The translations under genes and the position numbers were made by a program. From the NCBI RefSeq assembly GCF_014858005.1, contig NZ_JACYOT010000009.1:124001-188000 (forward strand): 64,000 nucleotides of DNA, read 5' to 3'. The notes beneath the pieces were generated by a model, which was given only the letters and a program-made list of their open reading frames with translations, did no database searches and was not told where the DNA came from. Below, one piece after another: positions 51,413 to 58,391 of this stretch (the first letter of the stretch is position 1; each line of letters opens with the position of its first letter). The stretch is from Propioniciclava soli (GTDB lineage Bacteria > Actinomycetota > Actinomycetes > Propionibacteriales > Propionibacteriaceae).

Positions 51413-51416
51413 TCAT
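51411..51416 (+). promoter_or_regulatory. -10 element of the divergent glycosyltransferase
   Basis: TATCAT with 8 bases to ATG 51425, a leaderless layout. It shares two bases with the opposite -10, so the two promoters should compete. Confidence 0.45.
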
Positions 51417-51424
51417 CAGCGTCC

Positions 51425-52321
51425 ATGGAGCAGCCCCCACGCCCCGCGCACGTCGGCATGGCGGTCGTCAACTACCACTCCGCACCGGACGTCGCCGGGC
51501 TCCTCGCGTCGCTGCCCCGCGGTGACGACGTGCGGCTCAGCGTCGTGGTGGTCGACAACTCCACCTCGGCGGAGGAGCTGGCGCGGTGCACCGTTGCGGC
51601 GCGGGAGGCGTCCGGCCTGGCGGTCGAGGTGGTGGACGCGGGCGCCAACCTCGGTTACGCCGGCGGGAACAACCGGGCCGTGGCGCACCTGTTGGCCCTC
51701 GACGACCCGCCCGACGTGCTGGTCGTCGTCAACCCCGACGTCCGTTGGGTCGCGGGCAGCCTCGCCGAGCTCGCCGCCTACTGCCTGGCCCACGACGATG
51801 CGATCGTCTCCGTGCCGACCCGGCAGGACGGTCAGATGGGCACGGGCATCGTGCGGTACCTACCCCTGACCGGGTACTTCCGACCGGACGCGGCGGGGTC
51901 AACCCACCGCTTCGCCTATGCGGCGGGCCACTGCTTCGCCCTCACGGCTGATCGCTGGCGGGCGCTCGGCGGGCTGACCGAGGCGTACTTCCTCTACTGC
52001 GAGGAGATCGATCTCGCGCTGCGGCACCGCGCCGCGCAGGGACGACTCGCCACCTTCGACGCCGGCGCAGTGGAGCACGAGGGTGGTGGTGCCATCAACG
52101 GCGAAGCATCCGGCCGGTCCCTGACGTCGTACTTCCACGGCACTCGTAGCCGCGTGCTGCTCCACCGCCGGTTCCCGTCGCTGTGGCCCTCCCTGGCCCC
52201 CCTCGTGGTGCTGCGCACCGGTTGGGCGGTCTCCTTGCTCCTGACCGGCAGGGTGGCCGAGGGGCGCGCCGTGCTGCGCGCCCTGGCCGCCGGCCTGCGG
52301 GACCCGCGTCCCCGGCGCTGA
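51425..52321 (+). CDS. Family 2 glycosyltransferase
   Basis: 298 residues. Motifs of rhamnosyl-type GT2 enzymes: VVVDNSTSAEELA, GANLGYAGGNNRAV, VVNPDVRW (the metal-binding Asp) and GHCFALTADRWRALGGLTEAYFLYCEEIDLALR with the catalytic Glu-Asp region near residues 185-205. No transmembrane segment apart from a weakly hydrophobic stretch near 258-275. Part of the polysaccharide locus. Confidence 0.88.
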   Translation: MEQPPRPAHVGMAVVNYHSAPDVAGLLASLPRGDDVRLSVVVVDNSTSAEELARCTVAAREASGLAVEVVDAGANLGYAGGNNRAVAHLLALDDPPDVLVVVNPDVRWVAGSLAELAAYCLAHDDAIVSVPTRQDGQMGTGIVRYLPLTGYFRPDAAGSTHRFAYAAGHCFALTADRWRALGGLTEAYFLYCEEIDLALRHRAAQGRLATFDAGAVEHEGGGAINGEASGRSLTSYFHGTRSRVLLHRRFPSLWPSLAPLVVLRTGWAVSLLLTGRVAEGRAVLRALAAGLRDPRPRR

Positions 52322-52342
52322 GCCCGGGCCGGGTGGGGCTGC

Positions 52343-54325
52343 TCAGCAGCCCTCGATGCGGAACAACCGCGCCTCCGGGCCCTCGGCGTCGACCAGCACG
52401 AGGTGCGCGGAGGGGACGAGGTCGGTCATCCCCTTCCACTGGGAGGCCTCGTAGTTGTCGTGCACGTCCTGCTCACCGAAGTCGAGAACGTGATCGACAC
52501 CCAGATCGTCCACGACCTCGCACACCCGGGGGTCAGCGGTGATGTCGCGCAGGTGGGCGTCCAGGTACTGCTCCTCGGCGCCCGGCTGGCCGAAGACGTG
52601 CTTGCGAAGAACCTCCCGGTCGGCGAGGGCGTAGGCCAGCGATGTGCCGGCGCGCGGGCTACCGGCGATGAGGGCGTCCGGCGGTGTCGTGGTGTCGAGC
52701 CGCTCGAGCAGCGCGTACTCCTCGGGGCTGAGCAGGGGCGATTCCTCGGTGAGGAGGTAGGACTTCCGAGCTCGCTCGACCCCCTCGAGGGCATTGGGAC
52801 CCTGGCCGGTGAGGGCGATCGCTGCGGTGGCCAGCACGGCCAGCACACGGGTGGGCCAGGCCCCTGGTCGCGGCCAACGAACGGCCAGCGCCGCGAGGGC
52901 GTCCCAGCACGCGACGGCGCCGGCCGTGGCGACGGGGATGGCCCCCGTCGGCAGCAGGGCAGCGAGCCGGAAGGAGTCGTTGTACCAAGGATTGGTGACG
53001 GCCTCGCGCACGGGGCTCTCGACGGGGAAGCCGGAGGCGAGCACGAACAGCGCCAGGGCGGCGCAGAACGGCCAGAGCGCCACTGCGCGGCGTGGGCGGC
53101 GGGCCAGGGCGATCCAGCCTGCGCCGAGGAGGAACAGCACGGGATAGGTGAACGGCAGGTGGGCCGGGGAGACGAGGAACCCCTCGCCGAAGGCCTGGGC
53201 CGGCGTCTGCCACGGTGGCCACCGCGACATCACCTCGTTGGTGCGCGAGAAACTCCACAGTTGGATGGTGAGGACGGTCAGCACGGCCACCACGAGTGCG
53301 GCGACGAGGGAGCGGACGAGCGTCCAGCGCGCCACCAGGCGGGCGCCGATGTGGACGAGTACGACGCCCGAGGCGAGGGCCCAGAGGGAGAGGAACGCAT
53401 TGGGGTGGGCCAGGCCCAGGCCGGCGCAGGCGAGCAACACGCCCAGCACCTCCCGCGTCACCGGGGGGAGGCCCCGCGTCCGCAACGCCACCACCAGCCA
53501 CCCGAGCACCGCGGGCAGCAGCGCGTAGCCGAGCGCGTTGGGGTACAGCACGCCGAAGTCGAGCAGCAGCAGGGGGAACGCGCCGAATGCTCCGGCGAGA
53601 GCACCGGCCGCGACGAGGACGGCCGGCCGTCGTCCCAGCAGCGCTGCCGCCAGCGCCAGGCAGGACGCGGGCCACACGAATGCGGCGATCGCGATGCTCG
53701 TGGCGTTCACCGCGACGGGCACGCTCGTGCCCAGGAGGCTCATCACCAGCGAGGGGACGACGTGCCAACCGTTCGGGTAGAACGGCGCGTCGGATGTCAG
53801 CCCGATGTGGAAGGGGGAGGCGTCGGCGGTCTCGACGATCCACCGGATGGTGTTGAGGTGCGCGATGCCGTCGAAGGTCTGCGACACGGCACCGGGGGCC
53901 ACAAACGCCGTCAGGCAGTGGGCCGTGAGGGTGACGGCCGCGATGAGCAGCCCCACGCAGGCACCCCACCAGGCCGCGCCCCCGGCCGACGCATCCGCCT
54001 CGGTGCCGGCCACCGAGGCGCCGCCCGGCGAGGACGATGTCGGGCCAGGGGTGAACCAGCTGCCCGTGACCCAACGCCGCACGGCGAGGGCGATGGCAGC
54101 GATCAAGACGGCGAGGACCAGGACGGGCAGGGGTGACCAGGCGATGCCGAGCCGGGGTGCCAGCGTGGCGGCGACCGCCCCGACTCCGATCGAGACGACG
54201 GGGGCCACGAGCACGTGGTGGAGTGACCAGCGCCAGCCGGCGATCAGCACCAGGAGGCCGGGCAGCCAGTACCACGCCACCGCGAGGGCGACGGCGGGGA
54301 CGGTGGCCAGCCAGCTCTCGGTCAT
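52343..54325 (-). CDS. Large membrane protein of the polysaccharide locus (DUF6541-like)
   Basis: 660 residues with about twelve to thirteen hydrophobic segments over residues 1-520 and a soluble C-terminal region of about 130 residues ending in FRIEGC. The early loop contains AVSQTFDGIAHLNTIRWI and FYPNGWHVVPSL, a conserved Asp/His-containing outer loop of the kind seen in GT-C glycosyltransferases and in the DUF6541 family of actinobacterial cell-surface loci. It may be the polymerase or a GT-C transferase of this locus, which otherwise lacks a clear Wzy. ATG start, leaderless by its TAGAGT -10. Confidence 0.8.
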   Translation of the reverse strand: MTESWLATVPAVALAVAWYWLPGLLVLIAGWRWSLHHVLVAPVVSIGVGAVAATLAPRLGIAWSPLPVLVLAVLIAAIALAVRRWVTGSWFTPGPTSSSPGGASVAGTEADASAGGAAWWGACVGLLIAAVTLTAHCLTAFVAPGAVSQTFDGIAHLNTIRWIVETADASPFHIGLTSDAPFYPNGWHVVPSLVMSLLGTSVPVAVNATSIAIAAFVWPASCLALAAALLGRRPAVLVAAGALAGAFGAFPLLLLDFGVLYPNALGYALLPAVLGWLVVALRTRGLPPVTREVLGVLLACAGLGLAHPNAFLSLWALASGVVLVHIGARLVARWTLVRSLVAALVVAVLTVLTIQLWSFSRTNEVMSRWPPWQTPAQAFGEGFLVSPAHLPFTYPVLFLLGAGWIALARRPRRAVALWPFCAALALFVLASGFPVESPVREAVTNPWYNDSFRLAALLPTGAIPVATAGAVACWDALAALAVRWPRPGAWPTRVLAVLATAAIALTGQGPNALEGVERARKSYLLTEESPLLSPEEYALLERLDTTTPPDALIAGSPRAGTSLAYALADREVLRKHVFGQPGAEEQYLDAHLRDITADPRVCEVVDDLGVDHVLDFGEQDVHDNYEASQWKGMTDLVPSAHLVLVDAEGPEARLFRIEGC

Positions 54326-54332
54326 GGCGCCA

Positions 54333-54338
54333 ACTCTA
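54333..54338 (-). promoter_or_regulatory. -10 element of the leaderless membrane-protein gene
   Basis: TAGAGT on the minus strand with 7 bases to the ATG at 54325. Confidence 0.5.
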
Positions 54339-54390
54339 GAGCGGATGCGTCCCGGTGCGCCCGCGCCGTCATTTGTGGGGATTCAGCGGG

Positions 54391-54409
54391 CTCCTACGTC
54401 AGGTAGGAG
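54391..54409 (+). promoter_or_regulatory. Inverted repeat upstream of the transcarboxylase operon
   Basis: Perfect 7-bp arms CTCCTAC and GTAGGAG around a 5-base centre GTCAG, ending 22 bases before the 5S start. It could be an operator or an mRNA hairpin near the ribosome-binding site. Confidence 0.45.
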
Positions 54410-54431
54410 ATTTGGTGGAATGATGGAGTCC

Positions 54432-55928
54432 ATGAGTCCCCGTACGATCGGCGTGACCGAGGTCGCGCTGCGCGACGCCCACCAGAGTCTCATGGCCACC
54501 CGGATGGCCCTGGAGGACATGGTGGACGCCTGCGCCGACATTGACCGAGCTGGCTACTGGAGCGTCGAATGCTGGGGTGGAGCCACGTATGACTCCTGCA
54601 TCCGCTTCCTCAACGAGGATCCCTGGCAGCGGCTCCGCACCTTCCGCGAGCTGATGCCCAACAGCCGCCTGCAGATGCTGCTGCGCGGCCAGAACCTCCT
54701 CGGCTACCGCCACTACGAGGACATGGTGGTCGAGAAGTTCGTCGAGAAGTCCGCCGAGAACGGCATGGACGTGTTCCGGGTCTTCGACGCCCTGAACGAC
54801 CCCCGCAACATGGCGCACGCCATGGCGGCGGTGAAGAAGGTCGGGAAGCACGCCCAGGGCACGATCTGCTACACGATCTCCCCGCTCCACACGACCGAGG
54901 GGTACATCAAGCTCGCCGGGCAGCTCCTCGACATGGGGGCGGAGTCGATCGCGCTCAAGGACATGGCGGCCCTCCTGCAGCCCCAGCCGGCGTACGACAT
55001 CGTCCGCGGCATCAAGGAGACCTACGGCGAGGACGTCCAGATCAACGTCCACTGCCACTCGACCACCGGTGTCACGCTCGTCAGCCTCATGAAGGCCATC
55101 GAGGCGGGCGCCGACGTGGTGGACACCGCGATCAGCTCGATGTCGCTCGGGCCGGGGCACAACCCCACCGAATCGCTCGTCGCGATGCTCGAGGGCACGG
55201 ACTACACGACCGACCTCGACATGGACGCCCTCCTGCGGATCCGCGACCACTTCGCCGCCGTCCGTCCCAAGTACAAGGAGTTCGAGTCGGCCACCCTGGT
55301 CGACACCGACATCTTTTCCAGCCAGATCCCCGGCGGCATGCTCTCCAACATGGAGAGTCAGCTCCGCGCCCAGGGCGCGGGGGACCGCATCCGCGAGGTG
55401 ATGGCGGAGGTGCCGCTGGTCAAGGCGGACGCCGGCCACCCGCCGCTGGTCACCCCGTCGTCGCAGATCGTCGGCACCCAGGCCGTGTTCAACGTGCTGA
55501 TGGGGCGCTACAAGGTGCTCACCGGCGAGTTCGCGGACCTGATGCTCGGCTACTACGGCGAGTGCCTCGGCGAGCGCAACCCCGAGGTCGTCGAGATCGC
55601 GCACGCGCAGACGAAGAAGGAGCCCATCACCGAGCGCCCGGCCGATCTGCTGGAGCCCGAGTGGGACAAGCTGGTGGCCGAGGCGTCCGCCCTCGACGGG
55701 TTCGACGGATCCGACGCCGACGTCCTGACCTACGCCATGTTCCCATCGGTCGCGCCCGGCTTCCTCGCCTCCCGCGACGAGGGCCCGAAGAACGTCGGCA
55801 AGACCCCCGAGCAGCTCAAGGCCGAGGCCGCGAGCAGCTCCGACGCCGGCCGTGCCGTGCAGGGGCCGATCACGTACAAGGTGTCCCTCGGTGGACGCGA
55901 AAACACCGTCACCGTCGAAAGGGCGTGA
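54432..55928 (+). CDS. Methylmalonyl-CoA carboxytransferase 5S subunit
   Basis: Carboxylates pyruvate to oxaloacetate using carboxybiotin on the 1.3S subunit. 498 residues: an HMGL-like TIM barrel (8-300) with ALRDAHQSL and the metal-binding HCHSTTG, then the conserved carboxylase domain with MSLGPGHNPTES, QIPGGMLSNME and TPSSQIVGTQAVFNV. Long stretches match the Propionibacterium freudenreichii 5S protein. ATG 54432 (MSPRTIG) matches the MSPR start of that protein; an in-frame ATG lies 9 bases upstream and cannot be excluded. With the 12S and 1.3S subunits it moves a carboxyl group from methylmalonyl-CoA without ATP or free CO2. Confidence 0.97.
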   Translation: MSPRTIGVTEVALRDAHQSLMATRMALEDMVDACADIDRAGYWSVECWGGATYDSCIRFLNEDPWQRLRTFRELMPNSRLQMLLRGQNLLGYRHYEDMVVEKFVEKSAENGMDVFRVFDALNDPRNMAHAMAAVKKVGKHAQGTICYTISPLHTTEGYIKLAGQLLDMGAESIALKDMAALLQPQPAYDIVRGIKETYGEDVQINVHCHSTTGVTLVSLMKAIEAGADVVDTAISSMSLGPGHNPTESLVAMLEGTDYTTDLDMDALLRIRDHFAAVRPKYKEFESATLVDTDIFSSQIPGGMLSNMESQLRAQGAGDRIREVMAEVPLVKADAGHPPLVTPSSQIVGTQAVFNVLMGRYKVLTGEFADLMLGYYGECLGERNPEVVEIAHAQTKKEPITERPADLLEPEWDKLVAEASALDGFDGSDADVLTYAMFPSVAPGFLASRDEGPKNVGKTPEQLKAEAASSSDAGRAVQGPITYKVSLGGRENTVTVERA

Positions 55929-55934
55929 CATTCC

Positions 55935-57500
55935 ATGGCCAAGAAGCCCCAGCTCCCCTCCATGGCCGAGCAGGTGGAGACCGTCCACCAGCGTCGGCTG
56001 GCGGACCGCCTCGGCGGTGGTGAGGACCGGCTCCAGAAGCAGCGCGACAAGGGGAAGATGACGGCGCGCGAGCGCATCGACGCCCTGCTCGACGAGAACA
56101 GCTTCCAGGAGATCGGGCTGTTCCGCCGCAACCGGACGGTCACGTTCGGCATGGACACCGCCAACATGCCCGCGGACGGCGTCGTGACCGGCACGGGGGC
56201 CGTGTTCGGCCGCCCCGTCCACGTCGCGAGCCAGGATTTCACCGTCGTCGGTGGTTCCGCCGGTGAGACGCACAGCAAGAAGGTCGTCGAGATGATGGAG
56301 TCCGCGCTGAAGTGCGGCACGCCGTTCGTCTTCATCAACGACTCCGGCGGTGCGCGCGTCCAGGAGGGCATCGACTCCCTGTCCGGCTACGGCCAGGTGT
56401 TCTACTCCAACGTGAAGCTCTCCGGCGCGGTGCCGCAGATCTCGATCATCTCCGGCCCGTGCGCCGGTGGCGCCGCCTACAGCCCGGCGCTGACCGACTT
56501 CATCATCCAGACGCGCAAGGCCCACATGTTCATCACCGGGCCCAACGTGATCCAGCAGGTGACGGGGGAGAAGGTCAGCCAGGACGACCTGGGTGGCGCC
56601 GACGCCCACATGGGCGTATCCGGCGTCAACCACTTCGTCGCCGACGACGACGCCCAGGCCATCCTGATCGCGCAGAAGCTGCTCAGCTTCCTGCCGCTCA
56701 ACAACACCGAGGATCCGCCCGTCGTCGACCCCGACCCCTACGTGGAGCCGGACGACTCGCTGCTCGACATCGTGCCCGTCGAGGGCACGCGCGGGTACGA
56801 CGTGCGCGAGGTGATCGCGAAGATCGTCGACCACGGCGACTTCCTCGAGGTGCAGGCCGGCTACGCGAAGAACATCGTGGTCGGGTTCGCGCGCATCAAC
56901 GGGCGCAGCATCGGCGTCATCGCCAACCAGCCGAACGTGATGGCCGGCGTCCTCGACATCAACGCCTCGGACAAGTCGAGCAAGTTCATCCGGTTCTGCA
57001 ACGCCTTCAACATCCCGCTGGTGACGCTCGTGGACGTCCCCGGCTTCCTGCCGGGGGTGGCCCAGGAGCACGGCGGCATCATCCGCCACGGCGCGAAGAT
57101 GCTGTACGCCTACTCCGCGGCCACGGTGCCGAAGATCACCGTGGTGCTGCGCAAGGCCTACGGTGGCGCCTACCTCGCGATGTGCTCCAAGGATCTGGGG
57201 GCCGACCAGGTGTTCGCCTGGCCCACGGCCGAGATCGCGGTCATGGGGGCCGAGGGGGCGGCGTCGGTGGTGTTCAAGCGCGAGATCGACGCCGCGGAGG
57301 ATCCGGCGGCGCGGCGCGCCGAGCTGGTGGAGGAGTACCGGACCACCTTCTCGACGCCGTTCGTCGCGGCCTCCCGCGGCCTGGTGGACGACATCATCAA
57401 CCCGGCGGACACCCGCCGCAAGGTGGCGATGGCCCTGGAGATCCTCATCAACAAGCGCGAGCTGCGGCCGGCCAAGAAGCACGGCCTCGGGCCGGCGTGA
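55935..57500 (+). CDS. Methylmalonyl-CoA carboxytransferase 12S subunit
   Basis: Takes the carboxyl group from (S)-methylmalonyl-CoA onto biotin, releasing propionyl-CoA. 521 residues of the crotonase-like carboxyltransferase fold in two halves. Oxyanion-hole and CoA-binding motifs include GGARVQEGIDSLSGYG, SGPCAGGAAYSPALTDF and, in the C-terminal half, DVPGFLPGVAQEHGGIIRHGAKMLYAY and GGAYLAMCSKDLGAD (landmarks Gly-Gly-Ala). ATG at 55935, six bases after the 5S stop. A small gene and the biotin subunit follow in the same direction. Confidence 0.97.
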   Translation: MAKKPQLPSMAEQVETVHQRRLADRLGGGEDRLQKQRDKGKMTARERIDALLDENSFQEIGLFRRNRTVTFGMDTANMPADGVVTGTGAVFGRPVHVASQDFTVVGGSAGETHSKKVVEMMESALKCGTPFVFINDSGGARVQEGIDSLSGYGQVFYSNVKLSGAVPQISIISGPCAGGAAYSPALTDFIIQTRKAHMFITGPNVIQQVTGEKVSQDDLGGADAHMGVSGVNHFVADDDAQAILIAQKLLSFLPLNNTEDPPVVDPDPYVEPDDSLLDIVPVEGTRGYDVREVIAKIVDHGDFLEVQAGYAKNIVVGFARINGRSIGVIANQPNVMAGVLDINASDKSSKFIRFCNAFNIPLVTLVDVPGFLPGVAQEHGGIIRHGAKMLYAYSAATVPKITVVLRKAYGGAYLAMCSKDLGADQVFAWPTAEIAVMGAEGAASVVFKREIDAAEDPAARRAELVEEYRTTFSTPFVAASRGLVDDIINPADTRRKVAMALEILINKRELRPAKKHGLGPA

Positions 57501-57510
57501 TCGGGGAACG

Positions 57511-57777
57511 ATGTCCGACGACGTCAACGCTGAACTGCTCGCCGCCGTCAAGGCACTCACCGAACGGGTCGAGAGCCTCGAGGGCGAGATCACGAGCATC
57601 AAGCTCATCAACGCGCAGAACGTGCCGGAGGAGGTGGTGGTCGCCATCGGCGCGGCCGTCGCCGCCTACCTCGGCCACCGGGCGAAGCGACGCCAGTCGC
57701 ACTTCACGCGGTCGGTCTCCTGGCAGTCCACCACCCGCCGCTCGCAGCACGTCCACGCGCCGCTGCACCTGCGGTGA
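57511..57777 (+). CDS. Small conserved transcarboxylase-operon protein, function unknown
   Basis: 88 residues: a short coiled coil (about 6-33, LLAAVKALTERVESLEGEI), a hydrophobic segment PEEVVVAIGAAVAAYLG (39-55), and a basic tail (HRAKRRQSHFT ... WQSTTRRSQHVH). The last part resembles small subunits that accompany biotin-dependent acyl-CoA decarboxylases in anaerobes, where an IAAAVAAYLG segment precedes a basic W...GR tail. I know of small proteins in this position in other propionibacteria, but not of an assigned role. It may help assemble the 26S complex or tether it to the membrane. Confidence 0.8.
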   Translation: MSDDVNAELLAAVKALTERVESLEGEITSIKLINAQNVPEEVVVAIGAAVAAYLGHRAKRRQSHFTRSVSWQSTTRRSQHVHAPLHLR

Positions 57778-57844
57778 TTCGTTCCCACCTCGCCGGTGTC
57801 CGCCGGTCACGCCCGGGCACCGTCACTCGAAAGGCACACCAGTC

Positions 57845-58207
57845 ATGAAGTTGAAGGTCACCGTCAACGGGATCCCCTACGACATCGAGGTGGAGGTCGA
57901 GGAGGCCGAACGAGTGTCTCCCTCGATCGTCATCGGTGGGGGTGGCGGGATGAACACCCCGGTCGCCAGCACCGCGTCCGTGCAGGCCACGTCCGCCAAC
58001 GCCGTCACTGCACCGCTGTCGGGTTCGGTGGCGCGCATCCTCGTGGAGGAGGGCGCCGCGATCGAGGCCGGTCAGGTGCTGCTCGTCCTCGAGGCCATGA
58101 AGATGGAGACCGAGATCACCGCGCCGGGCGACGGCACGGTGGCGCGCATCCTCGTCAGCCAGGGCGACGCCGTCGCCGGCGGCGAGGCGCTGATCGAGCT
58201 CGGCTGA
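57845..58207 (+). CDS. Methylmalonyl-CoA carboxytransferase 1.3S subunit (biotin carrier)
   Basis: Biotinyl carrier swinging between the 12S and 5S sites. 120 residues, close to the 123 of P. freudenreichii. The N-terminal MKLKVTVNGIPYDIEVEVEE strand pair binds the other subunits; a Gly-rich linker (IGGGGG and Thr/Ala-rich) leads to the biotinyl domain, with Lys86 in EAMKMETEI as the biotin site. ATG behind GAAAGG. A 14-bp hairpin after the stop ends the operon. Confidence 0.97.
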   Translation: MKLKVTVNGIPYDIEVEVEEAERVSPSIVIGGGGGMNTPVASTASVQATSANAVTAPLSGSVARILVEEGAAIEAGQVLLVLEAMKMETEITAPGDGTVARILVSQGDAVAGGEALIELG

Positions 58208-58258
58208 GTCGGCGGTCGCACCCGACTCGCACCCCAACGGGATCGAGCGCATCCCCCG

Positions 58259-58289
58259 CGACGACCTGTGCCCGCGGCACAGGTCGTCG
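58259..58289 (+). terminator. Terminator of the transcarboxylase operon
   Basis: Perfect 14-bp stem (58259-58272 with 58276-58289) with a 3-base loop, about 50 bases after the 1.3S stop. Confidence 0.8.
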
Positions 58290-58325
58290 TGTCGTGCGCG
58301 GGGCGGAGCGCGGCCGACGGACGGC

Positions 58326-58331
58326 TAGGGT
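58326..58331 (+). promoter_or_regulatory. -10 element of the beta-galactosidase gene
   Basis: TAGGGT, giving a leader of about 54 bases that ends in a strong AAGGAGG ribosome-binding site. Confidence 0.5.
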
Positions 58332-58391
58332 GACGGATGGCCCCGGGGGCGGAATCGCCCGGGAACGCGCAGCTGACAAGGAGGCACTGCC

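Noticed and set aside
54399-57647. Open frame of more than 1,000 codons on the minus strand across the transcarboxylase genes
   Set aside because: It is antisense to two strongly conserved enzymes, its composition is an Arg/Gly/Val/Leu shadow typical of high-GC DNA, and no domain is recognisable.
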